From: Batrachochytrium dendrobatidis JAM81
Taxonomy: Eukaryota > Chytridiomycota > Chytridiomycetes > Rhizophydiales
Direction of reading: 5' to 3'
Assembly (NCBI RefSeq): GCF_000203795.2
Contig: NW_006281112.1
Coordinates: 656,370 to 720,369 of the forward strand
Length of the DNA stretch: 64,000 nucleotides
The notes below the pieces were generated by a model, which was not told the origin of the DNA, searched no databases, and saw only the letters and a program-made list of their open reading frames with translations. Positions 24,681 through 34,458 of the stretch are shown here, in pieces; the first letter of the stretch is position 1; each line of letters starts with the position of its first letter. Position numbers and translations under genes: made by a program.

Positions 24681-24690
24681 AGTATAAAAC
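24681..24690 (+). promoter_or_regulatory. TATA box of the basic secreted protein gene
   Basis: AGTATAAAAC lies 87-96 bases before the ATG at 24777, a usual spacing for this genome's secreted genes. Confidence 0.55.
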
Positions 24691-24776
24691 ATGCAAGCAG
24701 TCCCATTTTGAAAACTATACCGACACTGAAATCAATACACTAGAGCCGATTAACACATTCCAGATAATACAGCATA

Positions 24777-25478
24777 ATGAAACTTGTTCAATGGAGTATT
24801 GTTCTTGGGTTTTCTAGCATGGCTCTTGCAGCTGTTCCTTCTGATAGCCCAGAAGATAACCCCAACTTGCAGCGTCGTGCATTGGAATTGGAATTACCAG
24901 AACAAGATGTGCACATGTTTGCTCGCTCGCCTATGCCACAAGTTCTGGATAGTGATTCTATGCCTGGAGGTTCAGGTCAATCAGACAGTTTGAGTCAGAG
25001 ACGTTTAATACGACAGCAAAACTTGGAGAAAATAGAAAGAATGACAGTGGAACGGGACAAACTACAAAAATCTTTAGATGCGAAAAGAGCGAAACTCAGA
25101 TCGGGACTCAGTCCAAACGATCCAGATTGGATGAGCCCGGGGTTAAAGAAAAGCTTGGGGATGGTTCAAAAAGCAAAAGAGAAGCAGGAACAAAAAGCGG
25201 CACGTAAGTTGAGGAAACAGTCGGAGAATCAGAACCAAGGACGAAAAAAGGGATTAATGAGTCGTATAAGAGGAGCATTTAAAGGAAAACCAAAAGGTAC
25301 GCCAAGTGCGACAAAGGCTCAAAAGAAAGCTGCTAGAGCTGCCAGACATGAGCGCATAGATAAAAAGTACGATACCAGAATGCAGCGTTTGAAGGAAAAG
25401 CAAGCTGCCAGAGCTCAGGTCATAGCACAAAAGAGAGCGCAGTTTTCTAGCTCTTTTGGAAAAATGATGGGAAAGTAA
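24777..25478 (+). CDS. Secreted basic coiled-coil protein of unknown function
   Basis: 233 residues in a single exon. It has a signal peptide (MKLVQWSIVLGFSSMALAAVP), then an acidic stretch with a possible dibasic processing site (QRRALELELPEQD). From about residue 75 it is Lys/Arg/Gln/Ala-rich and strongly helical, with heptad-like spacing (QNLEKIERMTVERDKLQKS; AARKLRKQ; KAARAARHERIDKKYDTR). A Gly/Lys hinge sits near residue 160 (GRKKGLMSRIRGAFKGK). No known domain is recognised. This acidic-then-basic layout after a signal peptide resembles other small secreted proteins here, but the sequence is not alignable to families 1 or 2. It lies tail-to-tail with the M36 gene. Confidence 0.8.
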   Translation: MKLVQWSIVLGFSSMALAAVPSDSPEDNPNLQRRALELELPEQDVHMFARSPMPQVLDSDSMPGGSGQSDSLSQRRLIRQQNLEKIERMTVERDKLQKSLDAKRAKLRSGLSPNDPDWMSPGLKKSLGMVQKAKEKQEQKAARKLRKQSENQNQGRKKGLMSRIRGAFKGKPKGTPSATKAQKKAARAARHERIDKKYDTRMQRLKEKQAARAQVIAQKRAQFSSSFGKMMGK

Positions 25479-25824
25479 CAGATGTCAAGTCCAAGTAACT
25501 ACATTAATTTCAATCTCAATAAATAATACAATGTTAGATTCGAACAAGATTGTTGTATGTGTTTGAATAGTGATGTTTAACTGACATGAATCAATATCGA
25601 TCATTTGTAAAAATCAGCTTGTTTTTAATAAACTGTAAACCAACTTGCACTACACGAATGATAGTGTCGTGCCTGCAAGTGTAGACTGACTGCCAGATGA
25701 CAGTATACTATTAGTCTATTAACACTAACCAAATAATCATTACCAATACCAATACAAACTGTTTACATTTTTACAATATACTTTCATTTAATAAATTGTA
25801 AAAGCCATTACTAAACTTGAGCAT
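25479..25824. other. Convergent intergenic region
   Basis: 3' flanks of the basic secreted gene (AATAAA-like at about 25519-25526) and of the M36 gene. Nothing else is seen. Confidence 0.5.
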
Positions 25825-27782
25825 TTAGTCTTGGTCACAGCTTTTTCCAACATAGATGCAGCAAATGTCCATGCGAGTGCATCCAGAAGTAGGTTTAGGA
25901 CCACGAGTAGTGGTCAAAGGTGGAGGTGAACCGCTACTACATTCTGCTGGAACAGAGAAATCGTTTGTGTAATCTGCTGCATTTACTCCCAGACCACGTT
26001 TGGCGAATCCCTTCCAAATCTCGCACTTGTTGGCCCCATTATAATAGGCTGCATCGGACGCAATAATGGCATCACGAGCATTGACCAAGCTAGGACTGCA
26101 TGGCTGATGCATCAATCCACCCATCACATTCTGCATAGCAACAATGTTGCCAGCCTTGCCCTTGGCATCGTAGAGATTGGTAGAAAATCCACTCTTGGTG
26201 ACCAAGTTCCAGTAAACTTCCCAAAGCATGGTTGCCCACACCTCACCAGCCTCGTGCAGCTCTGTGCGGGTTTTAAGGTCGCCATATGTCAAAGGGTTGA
26301 TTTTCATGTCCGTAGTGTAAGGATGCGAGCGAATACCTTCGGGTTTATTAATAACATACGCTCCAAGGATAACTGGCGTGTCGGCTTAGTCGGATTCTTT
26401 GGCAGTCACGATCATGGCAAATATGTCGGACCAACCTTCGCTCATACCTCTAGTTTCATGGCCCGACATGCACAAAGGCGCCAAAGATCCACCTGTCAAA
26501 CGAGTCGAAACACCATGACCATATTCGTGCAAAGGAACTTGATTGTCCAAACCACCACTGCGGTTAGGCTTGACGCGGGTAAATCGGAACATTTTCATTT
26601 TACCAGGCTGGCCATCAGAAGGTGTCAGGAATACAGCATCGTTGGCACTCGACGAGTCCAGAATGCTAATACTGATAGCATCACCGCCTTTACCGCCCTT
26701 TTCAAAGTTGTCATTTTGGAAATTACCTGCAGCCTCGGTGAAACCATACTGGTATGTGATATCGTGCATCAGGTTGCCAATATAAAACAAATTTACAGCA
26801 GCTGCCTGCATGTTGTCTGGATCGTTGGGATCAGCTTCTGGATTGAATTTAGTGTCAAACACACCATCAATGCCGGTTCCTGGAGCTGGCGGTGATTTTG
26901 TAAAGTCGACAGCATTAACGTTGTTACCCTGAGTGGCAGTTCCGTTTGTCCATCCGTTGGGCGACGATGGTTTGTATTCTGGATCTTTGATGTCTGAAAA
27001 CCCACCGTCATTGGGATTGAAACCAGGAACTTGGATAGCCTTGTATGTTGCACGATGGGCGAAATCAACAGCCTGGATCAGTTTGCCTAGTATCAATCCA
27101 TTTACATTCAGATTAGTGCTGATTCCACAAAAATCAATACCTGAACCCAAAATACCATACCAGTGTTAGCATCGGCCCAGACTTGGATCCAAGAATTAAC
27201 ATCCTTGTCGCGAAGCTGAAATTTGTAAGCATACACAAGCGTGCCATCTCCTTGTTGAACATACTCCAATTCGTAATCAAACTCGGTATGAACGAGCAAG
27301 CCCTTGGCCTTGGACACAATATCAGCAACCTGCTCAAACGTCAGTTTGGTTTTGGGTTCCGCAATTGAAAGCTCACTTTTGGCAAAATGGCTTTCAGTAC
27401 CAAACGAAGCAGAGTACGAGACAATCTGGCCGTCCTGGATATGGACTGCGGCTTGGTGATTGGCTACACGTGCATTATTAACCATGTGTGCACCATATAT
27501 GTGTGTTACACCTGCGCCGTCTGTGAAATTATTGTAAACCTTGAACTCGTTAGGTGTGAGATTGAGTTTGTCACAGAGATACGCAACACCAGTTTTGACT
27601 GGATCAGCACTGGACGAAGCCATGAGGCTGGATGAATGTTCATAAGGAATCTGCTGGTAAGTGGATTTGGGAAAGTAGAATGGAAGATCGTCAACGGCAT
27701 CTTGTGTGGACGGAATGGTTGGAACTGCAAAAACTGCAGAGGTGGCAAGAGCAAGAACAAGAGCAACAGTAGAAACAAACAT
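25825..27782 (-). pseudogene. Fungalysin-type extracellular metalloprotease (M36) with one in-frame stop
   Basis: M36 proteases are secreted zinc endopeptidases expanded in Batrachochytrium. Exon 1 (27161-27782) and exon 2 (25825-27086, intron 74 bp) form one frame of 628 codons, interrupted by TAA at 26386-26388 (codon 441). The order is signal peptide (MFVSTVALVLALATSAVFA), FTP/PepSY propeptide (to about residue 205), then the catalytic domain. The zinc site HEYGH is at residues 394-398 and the downstream ligand Glu in GMSEGWSD is before the stop. After the stop the frame stays open and conserved, including NPLTYGDL and HEAGEVWATMLWEVYW, and ends in a Cys-rich tail. As read, the product would stop about 40 residues past the active site. 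Nonsense allele, recent pseudogene or base error cannot be separated here. No intron signal removes the stop. Confidence 0.9.
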
Positions 27783-28490
27783 TTTAATGTGGTGTGTCCA
27801 TGTTTGATTGTGTGATATGTTCAAGTTGTGCATGTATTGGATCAGTCCAGTGTGTATTGTAGTTGTTTGATACACGATGATCATGCATAGCTCAGTCATG
27901 GTATGCATTGTTGGAATCCATCACTGTGTATCTGGATGATCATGTCGACACTGGATGCGCGATATCAACAATTGTAATATAGTATACTGCTGCAAATATC
28001 ATGATTATCACATTCCATTGGTGTGATCATATTGCACCAATCAACCAGTATACGATCACTGCATACATCAACATGCGATATTTGACACACGACAGAGTTG
28101 ATACTGCGACTGAGTGTGTGATCAGTCAAGCTATTGATGCAACCATTTTGATACCACAATCAGCGAGTCAAATCAGTCAAATTGGTCGGATCTGATATCA
28201 ACACACATGACTATTGTTGGTATTGGTGTTGCATGTGTCAATACGACATGACAAGCAATATCATATTGACACAATACACACATGCATGCCAGCATCATCA
28301 ATGTGTACAACTATGCAATATACAATCAACTGTATTGTATTGGAAATACAAATGTCAATGTACACTATGATATCATGCCAATCAAGACAGTGTACAATGA
28401 TCAGATATAATGCGTGCACATCCAATATCAAGTGGTGGTTGTATTTTATTCAAACAAAAATACAATAAACACGGTTGAAATCAGTCCAGA
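27783..28490. repeat. M36 promoter plus dispersed repeat, shared with 33890-34450 and 51930-52700
   Basis: 27783-27960 is the M36 upstream region. From about 27965 it runs into a repeat of about 500 bases (GATCATATTGCACCAATCA near 28025, ending near the family 1 stop) that also occurs at 33890-34450 and, inverted, at 51930-52700. In all three places it lies directly downstream of a family 1 secreted gene. No gene lies within it. Confidence 0.75.
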
Positions 28491-28502
28491 TTGACATTCC
28501 GA

Positions 28503-29402
28503 TCAATCAAATGAGTCATCTGAATCATCAGGGTTGGACGGATTCGAAAATGGGTTGGGCTCATTTTTAGATTTGGGAGTGTCCTGTGTACGAGAAGATC
28601 CGAAAAAAGTTTCCCATAAACTAGAAAAAAACCCTTGTGTACTGGATGATGTTTGAGTGGGTTGGACTGTAGATGTTTTACTTGATGATGGACTTTCATG
28701 ATGTTGTGATGAACTCTGGGTTCCACTAGTGGAGGCTTGCTCGGATCCTGGCTGTTTGTTTAGTCGGAGAGTGAGAGATTTGTAGATATTTTCAACAAAA
28801 CTGGGATTGAATTTCAGAAATTCCACGTAAAGATAAAGTAAGTCCATATCCAGATCATCTCCAAAAAAACGCTCTGCAAGCTCTGCTTTGTTTGCATACG
28901 TTTGCAAACTAAAGACAAGGAAGTCGCGATTGAATTTCCGATACTTTTTTTCAAGCTCTTCAAGCTTTTCTCTTTCTTCTTGAAGCTTCAGTTTAAAACT
29001 TTGAACCTTTTCTTCATACGCTGGATCATTATTGTTGTGTTGAGATTTATGCACCAGCGTCGAATATTTCTTATTCAGCTGTTTTATCAACTCTTGTTGA
29101 TGAAGTTTTTCAGATCCGGCCAAGTCACACGCTTTCTCCATTTCTTCATGTTCTCGATCCATTTGTAGGTATCCTTCGATTAAGCTTACATCACTCTCTG
29201 AAAGTTGACTAAGATCAACTAAATTTGCAGCTTCTTCATAAGAAATTGTCCGATACTCAGATTCAGTACTTGTAGTTGCAGTGGGAATGGCGGCTGAAGT
29301 GCTAGATTCGGCACTTTTAGCTGCACTGGGATTGACTGGGTTGGCTGTAGTAACCGAGCAAGCAAGCAAGATCGATGACAATACAGCAACTGCAAGTTTC
29401 AT
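28503..29402 (-). CDS. Secreted protein, family 1, member a
   Basis: 299 residues, single exon. The ATG at 29402 is chosen because the signal peptide MKLAVAVLSSILLACSVTTA begins there and is shared with 35361 and 51053; upstream in-frame codons lack an ATG. After a short Ser/Thr/Ala linker comes a helical, charged middle (about residues 70-210, with LNKKYSTL and EEREKLEELEKKYRKFN), likely a coiled coil. It ends in a low-complexity Ser/Thr/Gln/Pro tail and an acidic DDSDDSFD end. No known domain. Members share signal peptide and layout but diverge in the tail. Secreted effector is an inference. Confidence 0.82.
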   Translation of the reverse strand: MKLAVAVLSSILLACSVTTANPVNPSAAKSAESSTSAAIPTATTSTESEYRTISYEEAANLVDLSQLSESDVSLIEGYLQMDREHEEMEKACDLAGSEKLHQQELIKQLNKKYSTLVHKSQHNNNDPAYEEKVQSFKLKLQEEREKLEELEKKYRKFNRDFLVFSLQTYANKAELAERFFGDDLDMDLLYLYVEFLKFNPSFVENIYKSLTLRLNKQPGSEQASTSGTQSSSQHHESPSSSKTSTVQPTQTSSSTQGFFSSLWETFFGSSRTQDTPKSKNEPNPFSNPSNPDDSDDSFD

Positions 29403-29759
29403 TTTACTGATTTGGTTGAGCAAGTTGTAATGTCATTCAACAAGTCTGGTTTTGGATTGTATTTATATCCGTTATTGAATGTATCAGATTAAAAGCATAT
29501 CGAGTGACCGTTTTAGGAATCAGTGTTGTCAGTGTTGTCAGGGTTGGTGTTGATTTGCTATCAGCGTCAAATTTTTAAATGGCCCTTTATATGATAATCC
29601 GCAGGTTTGATTTAGCCGCTGCTTGATTATGCATTCGAATATGATTGTGTAATGCTGTACAAACAACTGGTAAATCAGATTGTCAATTACAGGTCAAGTA
29701 TGACGATGGAATGTCAGTCATTCAGGTATTGGATGATCAAAGGGTCGTAAAAGCATCAT

Positions 29760-29900
29760 CCAATCGACATGAACATCAATATGATATTATGAATAGGGAG
29801 AATTATATTGTCTAGTTTGATAGTTGCTCACTACAAGCAATCAAATAACCCTGTATAGTCGGTTAACCTAGAAGGGCTAGGGTTGGTTTGCTATACAAGA
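29760..29900 (+). promoter_or_regulatory. Conserved promoter block of secreted family 2 (copy of 40020-40200)
   Basis: About 140 bases matching the region upstream of the second family 2 gene: GATCAAAGGGTCGTAAAAGC, ACCCTGTATAGTCGGTTAA, and a telomere-like GGGCTAGGGTTGG followed by GCTATACAAG, about 100 bases before the ATG at 29990. Confidence 0.6.
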
Positions 29901-29989
29901 ATACAAATACAATACATTCAGTTTTATAATCGACATCAGCTTCAGCGCTCAGTTTTTCCATCAATTGTTTAAACCCATTGACCAGTCTG

Positions 29990-30700
29990 ATGAGACTGAT
30001 CAATATTTTATTTGTACTGAGCGCAGCAGCAACCGCTAATGCAATACTGATCCCGACTGATAACGATGATTCACCCAAAGTATCAAGCACCTCCAGCCAA
30101 GTGTCTGGCCCCACTAATGAACCCAGTCCAGGCACTTCCGACGACTGGCAACAGCCAATGGATATAGTCGGCTCAAGTACTTTTAATGAAGACTGGAAAA
30201 AACTATTTGATCAGATTAATTTAAACACTCCCAACCAAGGCCAGCAACAGACAATTGATGTAGCTAGTCCAAGTAGTTCCAATCAAGGCCGGCAACAACT
30301 AATGGACCAACCTGGACCAAATACTTTTAAACAGGGTCGAAAACGCCAAATGGATAGAGATGATCCAAGCACTCTCAAACGAGTACGGAAACAACCAATG
30401 GATGATGTCAAGACTGTTTCAAATCGAAAGACTAGTTTGGTAAAAGCATCTCAGATTATTACTAAACTAAAGGAGAAATTTAGAGAAGCTAAACAGATGG
30501 AAAGGAAAACATATCAAGCCTATACTAGTTATGAAGTCATTGGATTCAGACAAAGAATAGCATTAGTAACAGGTCAAGATATATCTGGATCAACGTACGA
30601 TCCAGAGGTTGAAAAGCAATTGAAACAAGATTATGAAAAGGCAAGCAAAGAAGTAAACGATATAGGACAAAAACTAAGATTTATGAAAAGGCATGTTTAA
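29990..30700 (+). CDS. Secreted protein, family 2, member a
   Basis: 236 residues, single exon, start at the ATG at 29990. It has a signal peptide (MRLINILFVLSAAATANA) and then a conserved ILIPTDND start of the mature chain shared with 40294. Residues about 30-150 are a Gln/Ser/Pro/Asp-rich region with imperfect repeats around (N/K)QG(R/Q)(Q/K)(Q/R). The C-terminal third is a basic helix-rich part (ISGSTYDPEVEKQLKQDYEK; KRHV end) that aligns well with the other member. No known domain. The two members share both 5' and 3' flanks, so the whole locus was duplicated. Confidence 0.82.
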   Translation: MRLINILFVLSAAATANAILIPTDNDDSPKVSSTSSQVSGPTNEPSPGTSDDWQQPMDIVGSSTFNEDWKKLFDQINLNTPNQGQQQTIDVASPSSSNQGRQQLMDQPGPNTFKQGRKRQMDRDDPSTLKRVRKQPMDDVKTVSNRKTSLVKASQIITKLKEKFREAKQMERKTYQAYTSYEVIGFRQRIALVTGQDISGSTYDPEVEKQLKQDYEKASKEVNDIGQKLRFMKRHV

Positions 30701-30960
30701 ATTTGGATTGATGATGTGTCGATGATTTTGATTTTGAATAAATTTAAACTTTCTGATGTGTTGATGTTTGTCGAGTATTGTGAATGGGCCAACAACCATA
30801 TCATTGATTGTATATTGTGTTGGGTATTACATCAACAGTTACTGGATTGTTGATTGATACATTGACAGTTTGTTCCATATACATCAATGACATGATAACA
30901 ACCAGTGTTGATTGTAACTATCAGTTGGACTTGCAATCACTTGCCAGTTGCATGATACTT
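30701..30960 (+). repeat. 3' flank of family 2a, duplicated at 40903-41150
   Basis: About 250 bases nearly the same at 40903-41150, beginning right at the stop codons and including the AATAAATTTAA(A/G)CTTTCTGAT region and GGGCCAACAACCATATCATT. Confidence 0.75.
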
Positions 30961-32194
30961 GAGACATTAGTAGTGTGTGATCGCAGGCATTTCTGAATAG
31001 TTTATAATAATCAGAAACTCTCAATGACATTTGAACTGGGATTCATATAGCTTTGTTGGTTTCATCCACTATATAAACACACTCTCTTTCCTCTCTTAAT
31101 AAAACAACGCAATCAGTCATTGGTTCATTCCTTCACATCTTTGATCTACTGTAACAAACTTTCCAATAATAACAACTATCGATATGTCGTCAGATGTCCA
31201 CAATCTACAGTTTGAATGTTTCAAGGTGAATGTACTTGTTACTTGTAGCACAATAGACTGCAGCATTGTCTTTAATGTTGTGCACATTTGGTGAATACAA
31301 GTACAGTTGGATGTCACGGATAGCAACAATCGACATGACAGTGGACACTATTGGACATGTACACTGCAATGTGACTGTCAGCAACCATCGCCATCAGTGT
31401 GTATCATGTGTTTAAAAAGTACTCGCATGCATTGGATTCAACACCACGTTTGTGATCGGGTTTGATTTGTATTGTATTGGTGGTGTTGTTTTGCATATAT
31501 CAGTAGATTGTGTGCTGATTTGAATGACATGATCATCCATTATGGTTCATGTACACGATGACAATCTGACCTGTTGACACGGCCAGTTTGTTGAACGACC
31601 TGCCAATCTCCAATTCAATTATAGTACAACATCACTCATTCGATGTAGCAGTGACAGATTGCCGAGTTTGATGTTGATCATGTTGTGACACAATCAGCAA
31701 TGTTTGATGTGTACAGTCTACATTGACCTAAAATGATTGTGCAGTCATACCAACGGAAAAGTCATGGTTTTGAAATACTGCAACAACAGGTTGTTTGATG
31801 CTGTTGTGTCCGAGTGATCCAAAACATGACCAATTGAACAATCAGTCAAATATTTGGTACACAGTAACAGTATATGCTGTGATAATGGATTGTATGTGTG
31901 ATGACAACTATTCATAATCAGGGTGACAATCTGACATTACCTGATTATTAGATATATCACCGCAATTGGAGAGATCAACACAGCATACTACCGAGGTTGA
32001 TTAAACACCAACAGTGATGCTTGTATATTGATCCACCCTACAGGGTGTTTTTGGGTTTGTACGCCCTACATGGTGCTTTGGCTTTTTGTGGTCGTTCATT
32101 TGAAAATTGTTGATTGTCACCCTTGAAACTGCCGTCATTATAAAACAGCAGTCATGTATCAAATCCAAAGCCTTTCATCACACTACTCGATACA
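30961..32194. other. Intergenic with a possible orphan gene start and a small hairpin
   Basis: TATATAAACAC at about 31071 and a pyrimidine-rich stretch precede an ATG at 31184 (MSSDVHNLQFECFK, then a GT donor), which resembles the start of a secreted or small gene but leads to no recognisable second exon. A palindromic pair, ACCCTACAGGGT (about 32037) and GCCCTACATGGTGC (about 32070), lies further on. Otherwise nothing. Confidence 0.3.
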
Positions 32195-33853
32195 ATGTTG
32201 ATTACTCTAGAATGCGTTATACTTGCGTTACAAGCGGTTGCTGCAGTTCGACTTGAATTAGAATCACCAATTGAAAGTGCCAGTCCATCAAATAATAGAC
32301 TGTCAAAACGATCACCCGTTGAATTGGATGGTGATATCATAAAATGTTACACAATGAAGTTCAATGTTGATGGAGTCAATGTATGTATCATGCCATGTCA
32401 TGCATTGTAGTTTGATATCAATTTGTACCACGTTGAATCAATCTCACACTTGTTTAAAATAGTTGAATTTACGAGTCGATTCAACAGTTTCTGATATAAT
32501 GGTACCACTTCCTAGTTCAAGCAACGATGTAGGTTTGGCTATACAAAGTATTACAAGTGGAGAACCTGTTGCTATAAATTACAAAGGCAAAGAGTATAAA
32601 GGAGTTACTTCCACAGCCGATGTGACGATTCCGGGTACTAGGATAACTGGCATCAACTTACCAGTAATAGCAGTTGAAAAACAATCACCAGATCTAGTTG
32701 GTATCGATCCAAATTTTGATGGAATATTTGGGTTTGCCTATTCCTCGTTGTCAAAACAACATTCACAAATCACTGCGATGGATAGTTTGTACAATGATGA
32801 TGTCATTCCCAATAACGAGGTTAGTCTTCAACTATGTCCGTATGATATTCTGCATGAAAGTTTCATCAATATAGGAAACACGGATATAACTCCAAAATGT
32901 GGAACGGATGGAAAAAGTGTTGCATGGGTACAATCGCCATCAAACAGTTACTTTAGTGTCAACATCAAGAATATACTAGTCAATGACGAACCAGTGAATC
33001 TGCCTGCTGAATTCCAAAAAAAGAAAAGAAAAAATGGACGTACTTTGTACTCTGTTGTGGAAACATGCTTTTTATATATGCGTTTTCCTAAAGTAGTCGT
33101 GGAAACGCTAGTTGATGCTATTCTTGATAGTAATGCGATCACTATCAACAATAATATGCTTGAGCGCAAGCTCAATGATAAAGAAATTGAAGACATATTT
33201 TGGAAACATTATCTAATGTCTGAAAAATACTTTCGTACTGGTTGGGACAAGCTGCCAACGCTTTCAATTGTAATGTTTGCTGAAAACCCCGTAACTGATG
33301 ACAATCGCGATTCCGTTGTAGAGATCAAATTGGGTCCTAGAGACTATATGCAGAGAGTTGGTTTTGAAAAATGTAAGTATTTGACAATTGTATGCAATGT
33401 GTGTTGTTTGATTAACCTGACTAATGTACATGTTGGATTATAGTTGCGTTTGCTGTAAAAGCTGGTTCAAATGATCATGCAGTTCTCGGTGTATCATTTA
33501 TGACTCGACTTAAATTGACATTTGATCGAAAACATAAACGCACTGGGTTTGGTCCTGGATGTGGATGCGAACTCTCGACTGATGGATATCCTACTATTTC
33601 AAACGGTTATCGAGTGCTCTGGCCATTACCACGGTAAGCTGCTTGATATTGATGTGTGAATGTGTAGATTGATATATTGATCACCAATTTGATGCATGCT
33701 GTTAGATTGCCTGAACAACCAACTACTTCAGGTTCAGATGGCACATTTATTCGCAGAAGGAAACCATCAACTACAACTGATCAAAGAGTCGTGTCTGAAA
33801 AAACTCACCACACTGTCAACAGTCACAAACAGACTCACGATAAACTCGACTGA
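32195..33853 (+). CDS. Secreted pepsin-like (A1) aspartic protease homologue with altered active site
   Basis: 477 residues from four exons (32195-32380, 32463-33372, 33444-33633, 33706-33853) that close exactly in frame. A hydrophobic leader (MLITLECVILALQAVAAV) and a KR site suggest a secreted pro-form. The pepsin fold is seen from VDSTVSDIMVP (residues 67-77), through FDGIFGFAYSSLS, to the C-terminal VLGVSFMTRLKLTFDRKHKRTGF. In active enzymes the first motif is D-[ST]-G; here it is D68-S-T. The second motif reads VETCFLYMRFP (E262 and C264) where V-D-[ST]-G is expected. Both catalytic motifs are therefore changed, so it is probably not a protease; a binding or decoy role is an inference. 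The fourth exon adds a Thr/His-rich tail with RRRKP. Its last exon is duplicated at 52701-52830. Confidence 0.82.
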
Positions 33854-34450
33854 ATACAATTCATTAGTGACAAACTGATACTATACGTATTTTTAATGTG
33901 GTGTATTCATGTTTGATTGTGTGATATGTTCAAGCCGTGCATGTATTGGATCAGTGCAATATGGTATACTGCTGCAAGTATATGATTATCACATTCCATT
34001 AGTATGTGTGATCATATCGCACCAATCGACCAGTATACGATCATTGGATACATCAACATGTGCATAATGACCATATTGTTGGCATTGTATATTCAACATG
34101 TGATATTTGACACACGACAAAGTTGATACTGCGACTGATATGTGTGATCAGTCAGGCTATTGATGCAACCATATCGACACCACAATCAACCAGTCAAACC
34201 AGTCAAATTGGTCGGATCTGATATCAACACATTACTATTGTTGGTATTGGTGTTGCATGTGTCAATACGACATGACAAGCAATATCATATCGACACAGTA
34301 CACATATGCATGTCAGCATCATTAATGCATACTATGATATGATACCAACCAAGACAGTGTACAATGATCAAATATAATGCATGCAAATCCAATTTTATTG
34401 TAAATTAAACCAGAAATACAATTGAATTGGTTGAAACAAGTCCAGATTAA
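33854..34450. repeat. Orphan M36 promoter joined to the dispersed repeat
   Basis: From about 33890 the sequence matches the M36 upstream region starting a few bases before its ATG (TTTTAATGTGGTGT ... GATATGTTCAAG), then the repeat of 27965-28490. No M36 coding sequence is present here. About 120 bases of the M36 promoter are missing relative to 27783-27960. Confidence 0.75.
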
Positions 34451-34458
34451 CATTCCAG

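Noticed and set aside
26107..26895. 262-codon plus-strand frame opposite the M36 gene
   Set aside because: Antisense to a conserved protease exon and lacking recognisable features.
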